Assembly (NCBI RefSeq): GCF_963583255.1
Contig: NC_084815.1
Coordinates: 14,555,724-14,619,723 of the forward strand
Source of the DNA: Pyrus communis
Taxonomy: Eukaryota; Streptophyta; Magnoliopsida; Rosales; Rosaceae
DNA length: 64,000 nt
Direction: 5' to 3'
The notes under the pieces were generated by a model that worked only from the letters and a program-made list of their open reading frames with translations, made no database searches and was not told where the DNA came from. Positions 37,303 through 48,160 of this stretch are shown one piece after another (positions within the stretch are counted from its first letter, which is position 1; every line of letters begins with the position of its first letter). Both the position numbers and the translations under genes were made by a program.

Positions 37303-37311
37303 GTCAAATAA

Positions 37312-37510
37312 GGATCAGAATCCTCTCCTAATCTAAGGATGAGGATCCTTATGATCAAGGGATGTGGGCCGTTAGATGAAAATTCAACGGCTATAAACAG
37401 AGAGGTCCCTTTAAAGTTATAATAATTATAACCGTTGGATTTTCATCTAACGACCCACATCCATTAATCATGAGGATTCTCATCCTTAGATTAGGAGATG
37501 ATCCTGATCC
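37312..37510. mobile_element. MITE, 199 bp, 9-bp TSD GTCAAATAA
   Basis: The ends are inverted repeats (left GGATCAGAATCCTCTCCTAA, right reverse-complements to GGATCAGGATCATCTCCTAA), and the inverted similarity extends nearly to the middle ('cgttagatgaaaattcaacgg' against 'ccgttggattttcatctaacg'). Identical 9-bp direct repeats lie at 37303-37311 and 37511-37519. This length fits Mutator-like insertion. Confidence 0.92.
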
Positions 37511-37789
37511 GTCAAATAAGTACACACACTACGTAAAATCGAATAAATATTTGGCAGAAATGTTAAAAAGGGATGTCGTGAGTGGAGTATAATACTCCCT
37601 TTCTATTCTCATTCTCTTTTTTTTTCCTCTTACATTTTGTTTTTTATCTTTTTGTTTCTGTAAAAAAATTAATATAAGATGTAAACGTTGCTTAATCATA
37701 AATGTTCAAGTCAGAGAGGAAGAAAGATGAGAGAGATTAGAAGGGGAGAGAATCTTCTTCCGTTGTGAGTTTGGTCGGGAAATCTTATA

Positions 37790-38225
37790 TCATCTTCAAC
37801 CGAAAGGGCTAAACATAGCCCCGTCCATAATTGTAGCTTTGCAAAAAATTATTTTTGAATGAACAATCTTAGACCATATTCATATACCATCACCAATCGA
37901 AGACGCTAAACATAGTCCCCTCAATAATTCATTAGTTTTAACTTTATATTTTAAATTTATTGGTTAATTTAATTAAATTACCATTGGATACTTTCAAATC
38001 TATCTGTTGAGTTTCAATTAATTATTATAAATGAGGAGCTGGGTCCTAGAAAATGGGTTAAGATGAGGGCTACATTTGGCTAGTCTAATGCCCCTTTGGC
38101 CAAATAATAATCTGTTGGGATCCATAGCATTATAATCTAGCCATCAGTTGGAGATGAGTTTTTTGATAAGTCAGGTCATTTGTTGGTTATTAGGCCTTTA
38201 GCCCTCTCCATTGGAGATGGCTTTA
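37790..38225. mobile_element. possible MITE with 'catctccaa..gagggctaaa' inverted ends
   Basis: The left part (catcttcaaccgaaagggctaaacatag) and right part (reverse complement CATCTCCAATGGAGAGGGCTAAAGGCC) are imperfect inverted repeats. An internal repeat of the left end occurs near 37887. No TSD was identified, so the ends are approximate. Confidence 0.5.
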
Positions 38226-38661
38226 GAAGTTAGAAGGAGTGTTCAGAGCACAGTCCAAAAGCTTAGATTGTTGTTATTATTTTCTTATAATTACAAACAA
38301 TAGTACTATTATAAATTAGATTAAGTGAAAAGGTAATGGTTTGAATCAAAATACAATGAGATGAAAAAGTTGCTATTAAACTTAGTTTATGATTTTTGCT
38401 TAAGATTAGATTCAAGTGGATAATTCACCATATTCAACATATTTCAAGTCACATGAGCATGTACATCAAACATCGTCCTTGCAAATTGAGAACCTGTATT
38501 TAGCATGTATTGTTTGACTAGAAGTCTGCCCTATGTTTGAAGTTGATAACTTGCTAATATGGACTAAATTGGGGTCAAGTAAATTGACTTGGAATTCATA
38601 TTTAATTAGCTCAAAATCCTAACATCCCTTCATTGCATGCAACGTAATGATCCCAATCTAC
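38226..38661. promoter_or_regulatory. upstream region of CCD4
   Basis: AT-rich non-coding sequence before the start codon, with a CATGCA (RY-like) motif at 38635-38640. No decisive TATA box was chosen. Confidence 0.35.
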
Positions 38662-40413
38662 ATGGATGCGTTGTGTTCTTCTTTTTTGCCCACAATTTCC
38701 ACTTATAAAAATCTCAATAATCCGAACACAAGAAAACTGCAACCTCCAAAGAGAACTAGTCCTTCTCCATCCTTACCCGTACTAGCAGCTATAGCAACAA
38801 ATGTTGATGATGATATTGCTCCAAAGAAACGATGTGCGATGATCTTGAAATCTCTGGATGACTTCATAAACAACTCCATAGAGCCTCCACTTCTCCGACC
38901 TTCAATCGACCGGAGGCTCGTAGTCTCCGACAACTTTGCTCCGGTCACCCAAGAGCTTCCCCCAACCGAGTGCGAGCTGATACATGGCTCTCTGCCACCA
39001 TGCCTTGACGGTGCCTACATCCGCAACGGCCCTAACCCCCAATTCCTTCCCCAAGGGCGGCCTTACCACCTTTTCGATGGCGACGGCATGCTTCACTCCA
39101 TCATGATCTCCCAAGGCCGAGCAACACTTTGCAGCCGCTACGTCGAGACCTATAAATACACCGTGGAGCGCAAAGCCGGATATCCTCTCTTTCCCAGCAT
39201 CTTCTCTTGCTTCAACGGCCTCCTTGCCTCTACCATGCGCGCGGCTCTCCTGGCTACTCGAATCATTGTTGGTCAGCTAAATCCTGCTAACGGCTTTGGT
39301 GTCGCAAACACCAGTTTAGCTCTCTTTGGCAACCGTCTCTATGCGCTTTGCGAGTCTGACCTTCCTTACGACATGCGCTTGACATCAAACGGAGATATAC
39401 AAACTCTGGGGCGGCATGATTTCGACCAGAAGCTCTCCACGAGCATGACAGCTCATCCAAAGACAGACCCCGAAACAGGAGAAACCTTTGCTTTCCGCTA
39501 CAGCCCCGTGTTTCCATACCTCACCTATTTTCACTTCGATGCAGACGGAACAAAGCACCCCGACGTGCCCATATTCTCTATGCGCCATCGATCTATCCTC
39601 CACGACTTTGCAATCACCAAGAAATATGCCATATTTGTTGACATACAAATGACAGTGAATCCCATTAAAATGATCACTACGGGAGGAACTCCAGTCATAT
39701 TTGATCCCTCCAAAGTGCCTAAGATCGGAGTACTTCCCAGGTACGCAGTTGACGAGTCTGAGATAAAGTGGTTTGATGTTCCGGGGTTCAACATCTTGCA
39801 CACCATTAATGCATGGGACGATGTTCAAGAAGATGATAGCATTGTTCTGGTTGCACCAAATGTATTGTCCGTACAATACGTTTTTGAGAGATGGGACCTG
39901 TTGCGTGCATCGGTAGAGAAAGTGAGGATCAATCTTAAGACAGGGATTGTGACAAGGGAACCCATCTCCATAAGGAATCTAGAATTCGGGGTGATCAATC
40001 GGGCTTACGTGGGGAAAAAGAACAAGTTTGTGTATGGATCTGTCTCTGAAGAATCAATGCACCCTGATGATTCAATACCGAAGTGTGCAGGGTTGGTGAA
40101 GCTGGATCTAGATGTGTCGTCCAACGGGGATGAACCCACGTTGGCCTGCAGGATGTACGGACCAAATTGCTACGGCGGTGAGCCTTTCTTTGTTGCTAGA
40201 GAGCCGGAGAATCCAAACGCGGAGGAGGATGATGGGTACGTGGTGTCATTTGTGCATGATGAGAAGACAGGAGAATCTAAGTTCTTAGTGATGGATGCGA
40301 AGTCCCCGCAGCTTGATATAGTGGCGGCTCTGAAGCTGCCCCGCCGGGTTCCTTACGGCTTCCATGGCCTCTTCGTGAAGGAAAGCGACCTTCAAAAGTT
40401 GAAAGAAAATTAG
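38662..40413 (+). CDS. CCD4: carotenoid cleavage dioxygenase 4, plastid
   Basis: Non-haem iron enzyme that cleaves carotenoids to apocarotenoids in plastids, affecting flesh and petal colour and aroma in the family. Single uninterrupted frame of 583 codons from ATG 38662 to TAG 40411-40413. I chose this start over the in-frame ATG at 38647 because CCD4 proteins begin MDA.SSSF. The N-terminus is Ser/Thr/Pro-rich and looks like a transit peptide. Seen: family blocks CLDGAYIRNGPNPQFLP, YHLFDGDGMLHS, EPFFVAREPENP and the C-terminal RVPYGFHGLFV. All four iron-ligand histidines are present: His265 (MTAHPK), His314 (ILHDF), His380 (ILHTI) and His568 (GFHGL), counted from 38662. Divergences from typical CCD4: a Ser/Glu/Asp insert (SEESMHPDDS) before the KCAGLVKLD block, and Asp-Met changes after ESDLPY. 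It could be an older CCD4 paralogue with altered activity. Confidence 0.95.
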   Translation: MDALCSSFLPTISTYKNLNNPNTRKLQPPKRTSPSPSLPVLAAIATNVDDDIAPKKRCAMILKSLDDFINNSIEPPLLRPSIDRRLVVSDNFAPVTQELPPTECELIHGSLPPCLDGAYIRNGPNPQFLPQGRPYHLFDGDGMLHSIMISQGRATLCSRYVETYKYTVERKAGYPLFPSIFSCFNGLLASTMRAALLATRIIVGQLNPANGFGVANTSLALFGNRLYALCESDLPYDMRLTSNGDIQTLGRHDFDQKLSTSMTAHPKTDPETGETFAFRYSPVFPYLTYFHFDADGTKHPDVPIFSMRHRSILHDFAITKKYAIFVDIQMTVNPIKMITTGGTPVIFDPSKVPKIGVLPRYAVDESEIKWFDVPGFNILHTINAWDDVQEDDSIVLVAPNVLSVQYVFERWDLLRASVEKVRINLKTGIVTREPISIRNLEFGVINRAYVGKKNKFVYGSVSEESMHPDDSIPKCAGLVKLDLDVSSNGDEPTLACRMYGPNCYGGEPFFVAREPENPNAEEDDGYVVSFVHDEKTGESKFLVMDAKSPQLDIVAALKLPRRVPYGFHGLFVKESDLQKLKEN

Positions 40414-41335
40414 CCAAAAAGATCAATTTTTCTTGTCACAAATGTTTATGCGGTCGATATCTATGTTGCAAATATTGAAGTATAATCTGTTAAACTAAAA
40501 TTATTCGGTCCCATTTCGAACTTACTACTAGTGTGTATAAGTATAATGTAATGTAATAAAAGTCGAACCATGACATAAGCCCTTCCTGGACTCATTTAAT
40601 AAACAAGAGAAACTTGAGATTTTGTATCCTCTGCTCATAAAATTGTGAGCCTTGTTTGTCAAAATTTTACTTGAAATTAAGCATTTTTTAACAATAACGT
40701 CAAAGTATTTCTATCTGCACATTCTGTCCAAAAACAAAAGATTAAAGCGTCGTGTTTCTTTTATTATTTTCAAAGTTTATTTGAGCTATATACAGATCTT
40801 TCGGTATATAATATTTGTGTTTTTAATTTTGAAGTTTATGTGTATAAAATACCTTTTAAACCACGTTTGGTATGCGAAAGAGAGCTTGAGAATGAGAAAG
40901 CTAGTGTCGCATTTCTCATGTTTAGTAAGTCAAGGCTTGGAAAATGACAAGGGAGAAAGTGAATCCCTCAACTCCCCTTCATTTAACTTTCCTTCACCAT
41001 GAAAACAAAAAATAAAATAAAAAACATTGATCTCACAAATTTTTCCGCTTTAACATTAAAAATGCCCATTATATTTTTTGGGGGTTTTTGAACATTAGTC
41101 CTTGCAAAAGATTAAAATTTTAAAAAAACCTGGTGCTAGATTACATATTCAGTTTAATCCCTTAAAATGTACTTTTATCAAAATTTATATTCAATTTTTG
41201 TTATTTAATGTGTATTTTTATTTAATCTCTCCATATTAAATTTTAATTTTATTAATATGCACATATTTAGTTCTTTAATTATAAATGAACATAAATGAGA
41301 AAATATTAAAAGAAATTTGTGATACAAAATATATA
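40414..41335. other. 3' flank of CCD4 and AT-rich intergenic DNA
   Basis: The region after the stop contains 'taatgtaatgtaataaaag' near 40547-40562, a plausible polyadenylation area. The ORF at 40652-41002 is AT-driven with no family resemblance. Confidence 0.45.
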
Positions 41336-41339
41336 AATA

Positions 41340-42050
41340 CGTGATTGTATTGTGCCGAAATATATATAATTGACTTTTTTGTACCTACATGATTGTACCG
41401 AAATATATTATAATGAACCTAAATATATGTACCGAAATGTATTATATTGAATTAATGTACCTAAATATCAATACCGAAATGTATGTACCAAAATGTACCT
41501 ACCGAAATGTATGTACCGAAATGTACGTACTGAAATGTACGTACCAAAATATATGTACCGAAATGTACATACTGAAATATACGTACTGAAATGTATTATA
41601 TTGAATTAATGTAACCTAAATGTCAATACCGAAATGTATGTACCAAAATGTACGTACTAAAATGTATGTACCGAAATGTATTATATTGAATTAATGTACC
41701 TAAATGTCAATACCGAAATGTATGTACCGAAATATAGTATATTGAATTAATGTACTTGAAAGTCAATACTCAAATGAGAGGTATCAGGTTCAAATCTTGT
41801 GGATGGCGAACTCGATACCAAATTAACTTGTCCATTGTGTGGCTTAGCCGAACTCCCCTTGCCTTAGTGTAAAATATATTGTTGTACTCAAAAAAAAAAA
41901 AAAAAAAAAAAAAAAACTCAAATGTGTGTGCCAAAATGTATGTACCAAAATGCATGTATATGTTTGTATTGATGAATTAATGTACTAATATGTTTGTATT
42001 GATGGATATACCGAAATATTCAAATATATTAATGTACCTAAATGAAGAAC
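41340..42050. repeat. degenerate ~14-bp minisatellite (gtaccgaaatgta units)
   Basis: Dozens of units based on 'tgtaccgaaatgta' or 'tgtacctaaatgtca' run through this region, with a higher-order phrase 'ttatattgaattaatgtacc' repeating near 41427, 41591, 41681 and 41731. A SINE interrupts the array at 41777-41915 and the same units resume afterwards. It borders the broken end of the Tat-type element at 42205. Confidence 0.9.
41777..41915 (+). mobile_element. SINE (5'-truncated), 9-bp TSD ACTCAAATG
   Basis: The body ('ggttcaaatcttgtggatgg' to 'gtgtaaaatatattgttgtact') matches the SINE at 19377-19534 and ends in a long poly-A. Identical repeats ACTCAAATG lie at 41768-41776 and 41916-41924. The left end starts inside the B-box half, so the copy is 5'-truncated. 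Confidence 0.9.
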
Positions 42051-42204
42051 ATACAAAATTGTTATCGGACTATATATTATAAAAAAAATTAGTTGCCTAA
42101 ATGTAGACATTAAAATATTATGATAAATGAAATGAAAATTAAATTTAAATGTAATTAATACGTTAAAATAGGAATAAAAAGATAAATAAAACATCAAAAT
42201 ATAA
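42051..42204. other. AT-rich junction between minisatellite and truncated retrotransposon
   Basis: No feature beyond AT-rich sequence. The retrotransposon reading frame stops abruptly at about 42205 against this DNA. Confidence 0.5.
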
Positions 42205-42852
42205 CTAATAATCGGGAGGTGCTAGGCAGCGGAGATGCGGTCCGGTGTAGGATCTTTGGACGAGAATGCCGTTCCACATATAGTAGCGTGCCGCCTTGAT
42301 TTGGAGCTTCCTTGACTTCAATCTTTCAGTGGGTAGTGTGCCGTTGACCAAGTAGTCTATAATAGAACTTTGCCAGTTGGGAGTTACACTAACCTGTGAC
42401 ACTTCGGTTGTCGGCTCCATCTCTATGCTTGGCTTGTCTAGATATTCCACTGGAATGGAGCGTTTAAATTGGAGGTCGAGAGTGGAGCCTAAACCGGCTG
42501 GCTCATCTGTATGGGCATTGTCTGCCCGCGGAACTTGAGTGAGAGTGTAAGTCTGAAATGCCTTAAGTTGCTGGCGTACTTTCTCTAGGTATTGCGCCAT
42601 CCTTGGATGATTTGCCTTGTATTCCCCAGTAGCCTGGCTGGTGATTAGTTGGGAATCATAATGAATTGCGAGCTTCTTTACCGCCAAGTCTTTTGCCATT
42701 CGAAGGCTTGCTAGTAGGGCCTCATACTCTACTTCGTTATTAGATGCTTTAAAGCCTAAAATGATCGCCTGCTCGAACATTGAGCCGTCTGAGGTAACAA
42801 GGACCACGCCTGCTCCCGAGCCTTTGTAGTTGGATGCGCCGTCAACATGCAA
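42205..42852 (-). pseudogene. archaeal-type RNase H (RVT_3) of Tat copy 1
   Basis: The frame starts MHVDGASNYKGSGAGVVL, with the first catalytic Asp in 'VDGAS'. It continues through 'NNEVEYEALLASLRMAKDL' (Glu), 'HYDSQLI' (Asp) and 'VPRADNAHTDEPAGLGS' (Asp). The fold's acidic residues are therefore present. The frame then runs through 'RRLKLQIKAARYYMWNGIL'-like linker sequence toward integrase and stops at the truncation point. Confidence 0.85.
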
Positions 42853-42855
42853 ATG

Positions 42856-43371
42856 CTAGAAATCTTCGCTTGGGGGTGCAAGCATGGCTAAGGTGTGTTC
42901 GGTTGCTTCTAGAGTATTGCTAGGCTGCTCTGTTACATCGCCTAGGTTATGTGCGAATTCTGCTATGAAGTTCGTTAAGGCTTGGGCCTTTATCGCTGTG
43001 CGAGGTCGGAAAACTAAACCATATTGGCCAAGTTCGAATGTCCATTTCATCACTCGTTGAGAAGCGTCAGAACCATGTAAGATTGATCGTATAGGATATT
43101 GAGTCATGATAATGATTGTATGAGCTTGAAAGTATGGTCTGAGCTTCCGAGCCACAACTACTAATGCCAAAATTAATTTTTTGATCTTCGGATATCTTAT
43201 TTCCGCATCAAGAAGAACTTTAGAAGTGTAGAATACCTGCAGTTGGGCCCTCAACTCTTCTCGTATGAGGGCAGAGCTCACTGCTACTTCAGAGACTGCC
43301 AGGTAAATGTATAAATCTTCAAATGCTTCCAGCTTGGATAGTAAGGGAGGTGATGTGAGATATTTCTTCAA
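42856..43371 (-). pseudogene. gypsy RNase H region (RT connection) of Tat copy 1
   Basis: Motifs 'LTSPPLLSKLE', 'LYIYLAVSEVAVSSALIRE', 'RYPKIKKLILALVVVARKLRPYFQ' and 'QRVMKWTFELGQYGL' are those of the RT-linked RNase H of plant gypsy elements. It lies directly before the archaeal-type RNase H, separated by a stop. Confidence 0.85.
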
Positions 43372-43581
43372 GTCTTGGAAAGCTTTTTCACACTCTTCAT
43401 CCCATTTGTCTCATTTTTCCATCTTGATAGCTTTGAAAAAAAACTTGCATCGATCGATGGACCTTGAGAGGAAGCGGTTGAAGGCAGCTGCTTGTCCGGT
43501 CAAGCTTTGGACCTCCTTCAAGGTAATTAGAGACTTCATCTCTAAGATCGCTCGGATTTGGTTGGGATGTGCTTCAATTCC

Positions 43582-44260
43582 TCATTGAGTTATTAAGTAC
43601 CCTAGGAATCTGCCTGAAGATACTCCAAACGTGCATTTGGTAGGGTTGAGCTTCATCTTGTACTTTTTAAGGATATTGAAAGTTTCTGCCAAGTTGCGAA
43701 TGTGGTCTGACCGCTGCTTGCCTTTTACCATGATATCGTCGACACAGACCTCTATGGTTACCCCAATTTTCTTCTTGAACATCATATTTTCTAGTCTTTG
43801 GTAAGTGGCTCCCGTGTTCTTGAGGCCAAAAGGCATGACCTTGTAGCAGTAGGTGCCCCGCTCTATCACAAACGTGGTTTTCTCCTTGTCGGGCTCCTAC
43901 ATGGCTATTTGGTTGTAGCTAGAGTATGCGTCTAAGAAGCTAAACAGCTAGTTCCCAGAAGTTGAATCTACTAGTAGATCGATCCGGGGGACGGGATAAG
44001 GGTCTTTTGGGCATGCTTTGTTGAGGTTGGTGTAGTTTACGCAAACTTTCCATTTGCCCTTCTCTTTCTTCATGACTAGTACGACATTGGCAAACCATGC
44101 TGAGTGTGCTATCTCTTCTATGAATCCGGCCTCTAATAACTTGTCAATTTCTACCTCGATGATTGCTACTCACTCGGGTACGAAATGTCTTCTTTTTTGG
44201 ATCACCGATTTATCTGCGGGATCGACGTGCAACTTGAGGCAAGCTATCTTAGGGTCGATG
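43582..44260 (-). pseudogene. reverse transcriptase remnant of Tat copy 1
   Basis: The open part (43869-43582) holds 'YCYKVMPFGLKNTGATYQR', the catalytic 'VDDIMVK' motif and 'NPTKCTFGVSSGRFLGYL'. The remaining upstream RT sequence (to about 44260) is readable in pieces with stops. The first Asp of the active-site pair (VDD) is retained. Confidence 0.85.
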
Positions 44261-45291
44261 TCGGGCATGTCAAATGGTGACCATGCAAAAACATCTCGAT
44301 TTTCCCTCAGGAAAGCCGTGAGTTCTTCCTTCTCGGCTAGGCTTAGACGTGAGTTGATTTTAGCCCTCTTTTCCAGCTGTTGGGGATCAAGGATGATGTC
44401 TTTAATGTCCTCTTCAGGTTTCCATCCTACTTTGCCTGCTTGGGTGCCATCTTCTTGATTCGCCTGCTGTAATTGCTATTTGGTAGCTTCTCCATCCCTT
44501 TGGATCTCGGTGGCCTCTACGGGGATAAAGGTCTTCTTCTTTAATTCTTTCAATACTTGCACAGTGCATCGTCGGGATGTGGCCTGGTCAGAGTTGATTT
44601 CTCCAACTCTTCTTCTTGGGATATGAAATTAGATTTTTTGGTACTTGACGGAAGTAACGGCATCCAACTTGATCAACCAAGGTCTTCTAATAATCCCATT
44701 GTAGGGAGGTAGGTCATTTACGATTATGAATATCTACTTTGAGACAACTAGTGATGTCTTCACGTCAAGTGTGATATGGCCGATGGTAGTTGATGTATGC
44801 CCGTTGAATCCAGTGAGTACTTCTGCTCGTCGTATGATTATGCTTTCTAGGCCCATCTTCTGAATGACTGAGAGTTGAAGTAAGTTGACTGCACTTCCAT
44901 TGTCGACCATCATTATGTCGACTATAACATGGGCTAGTTGGACAGATACTACTAGTGTGTCATCGTGTGGAAAGTCAACGCCTTCTGCATCTTGCTCGGT
45001 GATGTCAATGATGGGTCTTGGTTGAACGGTGGCTGCTTGGACCTGTGAGACTAGTAGTGCCTGCTAAATCTTCCTTTTTTTTTTTGAATTGCTGGTGGTC
45101 CCCAAATGCTCAGATTCAGCCAATATGCTATTAATTTGATTCATCTTGGTTAATGGCTCCTCATCGTTGTCTACGTTCCTACTAGGCTGCGCAGATGGCT
45201 TGTCAAAGTATCTGTCGACCTTGCCTTTTTTCACAAGCTTTTCTAGGTAGTTCTTCCAAGTGTAGCAGTCGTTAGTTGTGTGACCGGGACC

Positions 45292-47324
45292 TTAGTGGAA
45301 TGCACAATATTTGGTGTGATCCAACTTGGAAGTATCTTTCTTTGATTGCTTCGGTAGTTTAAACCATGGCTCGTTCTTGATATCACGAAGGATTTGGTAG
45401 ATCAGAATTGAGAACTTAGAATAGTTCTTGGTCGTCAGGGCTTCTTTATTCGTGGGTCGGTCCATACGCTTGGCCTCCTGCCTACTTTTACTAGACTGTT
45501 TCCCGTCTTCATTCCTTTGAGCCACTGTCGACTCTTTTCGAGGTTGCTCGGGCACCTTCTTTGCTCACTGAGCCTCGTCCCAAAGTGCATGCTTCTCTGC
45601 TTGGGCAAAGGAATCTGCTAGAGTTAGGTCTTCTTTCATGATCATTTCTCCGAACAGTGGGTGGTCTGCTGGGAGTCATTTTTGGAAGGCTGCACTTGCT
45701 ATTGAGTGATTGCATTCGACGATCTTTGCCTTTTCTGCTTTGAACCTCTTCACATAGATTTCGAGGTTTTCTTTACGTTGAACAAGTGATCAGACTTTTT
45801 CTTGATCGAGCGATAAGATGAGTATTCTTTGGTGAAAACCAAGGAAAGATCATCAAAATTCTGGATGGATCATGGTGGCAAGGTGTGAAACTAATCTTGT
45901 GCCTCGCCTTGTAGAGTCGTGGCGAATATTTTGCACATAAGGGCTTCATTGTTTCGATAAATAACTATTGTGCTTCGGTAGTGCTTCAAGTGCCTCTCTA
46001 GATCTCCATCTCCTTTGAAAGATGTGAAGTGCGGCATGCTAAACTTGTGTGGAGGCTCTGCCTGCTCGATCTCATCCGTGAAAGGTGACCTGCTTATGCT
46101 GGTCATATCCCGCCTTAGTGCTTCAACATCCATTTGGTTGCATCGGAAATCACGCAATCGTTCATTGAAAAGTCTTTCTACCTCTTCTTGGATTTGCCTT
46201 TGTTGGGGGTAGTGGAGCTCTCGACTGCCCTTGGTCTTGACCTGCTGGTCTAGGCTGCTCTTCTACACGTTCGGCTCTTCTATGCCGTAGCTACAATATA
46301 TAAGATAGATTCCTAGCAGGTGAAGGGTTTCTTCGCAAGCTGCTAGTTGAACTTCAACCAGATTGAGTGATTGCTTTTCTCCGTTCGTCATGTTGCCTGC
46401 TCCGATGTGATGTGGATAATGCTCATTGAGGGCCTAACCGTAAATGAACGCTTTGCCTATAAGGCTACTCATGTTGACTATCGGAGCGTGGCCCCAACCA
46501 TGAATGTATACTTGTCCGTGGGCCTAGTCGAGAGTGCATGCTCCTCCACGCACTAAGACGGGAGTATACGCTGTCTCGGGGGCCCAATCGGGAGTGTACA
46601 TTGCCCGAATGCTCGATTTGTGGTTGGTTGAGTGGCTGTTTGCCAGGACGCTGCTTGAGAGGTTCCTCGTCTGCCTTTGTCCTACTTCGGGACACTTTAT
46701 ATGGGGCATGTTGGATCTTGGTGCGTTGCAAAAGTTGATTTACCAAGGTCGTCTATTGTGCAAGGGCACTCGTCAATTCTATGACTTGTCGGGACAAGTT
46801 TTGTTCGCCATTCGGATTAGAAGAGCTTGGATGGAATGTGCCTCCTTGAGTAGTAGAAGGATGGTAGACCCTGAGCACGAGATTTGAGTTGGGAAATGTC
46901 AAATCCGTGGAGAAATACGGTGAAAATGTCCCCGGCTCGATGATTGGTCGAGATGGTCTCAGGCCGACTTGGGCTGCTTGAGAGACCACAGGAGCAGGCT
47001 GTTTGATGGGAGTAGGCTGCTTGGTGGAAGCAGGCTGGGTTGCAGGAACAGGCTACTCGATGTGTGATGCAAACGAGAGTGAGGCTTGGGTCGTGGCCTT
47101 AGTGCTGTAAGTCGCCTTGGATGGCAAAGCTCGGGTCGTGGTGAAGGCACCATGGACCTCGCCATGGGTGGCTACCGAGGTAGCCACCGTGGTGGTTCCG
47201 TGGTGGAAACTCGTGGTGGTGGTGCCTCTCCACTTATTGTCACATTTAGCCTCATAGATTGTCGTGGTCCCCTTCCTTGGATATTGGAATTTTCACTCGT
47301 GGAATTTTCTAAATTTCTAGCCAT
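45292..47324 (-). pseudogene. gag region of Tat copy 1
   Basis: Begins at an ATG at 47324 (MARNL...), shared with the second element, and is broken early by a stop. Later pieces: 46157-45891 carries 'FSMPHFTSFKGDGDLERHL' and 'MCKIFATTLQGEAQD' (retrotransposon gag domain), and 45555-45292 carries a basic linker leading to 'KYCAFH', the start of a zinc-finger-like region. Around 46500-46740 a short 'SRLGPR' peptide repeat appears. Confidence 0.75.
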
Positions 47325-47486
47325 TGTATTCTTCTTTTACGTTTTATCAAAGAATCTTTGCAAATAAAAAATTCTAATAATAAGAACGTACAAAAGAAAA
47401 AATACAAGTGGACTAGAAAATAGAGAAAAACCTTTTTTATGCAAGTCTACAAGTGTGGATTTCTTTTCTCAATGAAAGCACCAATT

Positions 47487-48160
47487 TGTGGATGCAAATT
47501 TCTTCCTCCTTCTTGGACAAAATTGCACCTACAAAGCAATTAACACCTTAGGGTCAAGGCCAAGAGCCTCACGCACCCACGATGAATTGGGGGGGGAGGG
47601 GGGCTTTGGCTGAAGAACCTCCGATGCTAAAGTTAGAATTTAGAGAGAAAGTGTTTAGAGAGTTTTGGAATTTTGCAAGAGTGTGAACCTAGGTTTTTAG
47701 AGAAAAGTGGGTAATATTTATAGGGCATGACCGGTCCTCATTGGAGAAAGAGTGGCCGGCCCTTTATGTATATTTTGGGTGTTATTTGGTGATTTAATTA
47801 GCAATTAATATATTGATTATGAATAAATATATTAATTGGCTAATTAACATAATAAAAGGAATGTTTTTGGGAGGTTATGTAATTTATGTGGAATATTTTG
47901 TAAGTTATGGAATGATGGCTTAATTGATTAGCTAAAAGAGGGAAAAAGAGGTAAAAAATATATGGAATGAGATAGGTTTTGGGAATTACCTTGTAAAAGG
48001 GATTTGATGAGATGGATTTTGAATTGTTACCTTTTTTGGGCATTTTTGACTTAGTTGAAGGATGATTGCCCGCTGCTTGCGCTTAGGAATCCCGTTGTAC
48101 CTCAAGGGTATTTTTGTCAAGAAATCCACGTGTTGCCTTGTGATTATTTTTGGCTCCACA
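47487..48160 (-). repeat. 5' LTR of Tat copy 1 (674 bp)
   Basis: On the minus strand it begins TGTGGAGCCAAAAATAATC and ends GCATCCACA, giving TGTGG...CCACA ends. It aligns with the LTRs at 49538-50114 and 56244-56775, including 'ccacgtgt.gcct' and 'caaggccaagagcctcacgc'. It is longer than they are and includes a G-rich run at 47589-47602. Confidence 0.9.

Larger units (their letters stand above)
42205..48160 (-). mobile_element. Ty3/gypsy Tat-type retrotransposon, 3'-truncated (copy 1)
   Basis: On the minus strand: 5' LTR 48160-47487, a primer-binding candidate (TTGGTGCTTTCATTGAG) just inside, gag from ATG 47324, then protease-like region, RT, gypsy RNase H and a second, archaeal-type RNase H. 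Sequence ends at 42205 where integrase should follow; integrase and the 3' LTR are missing. Two RNase H domains in series are the known mark of the Tat lineage (Ogre, Retand). Many stops and frameshifts make it inactive. Its LTR matches those of the element at 49538-56775, so both belong to one family. Confidence 0.88.

Noticed and set aside
39385..39876. 163-codon ORF on the - strand
   Set aside because: Antisense shadow of the CCD4 coding sequence.
42205..42852. Stand-alone host ribonuclease H gene
   Set aside because: It continues directly from RT and RNase H sequence of a retrotransposon and ends at a truncation, so it is part of the Tat-type element.
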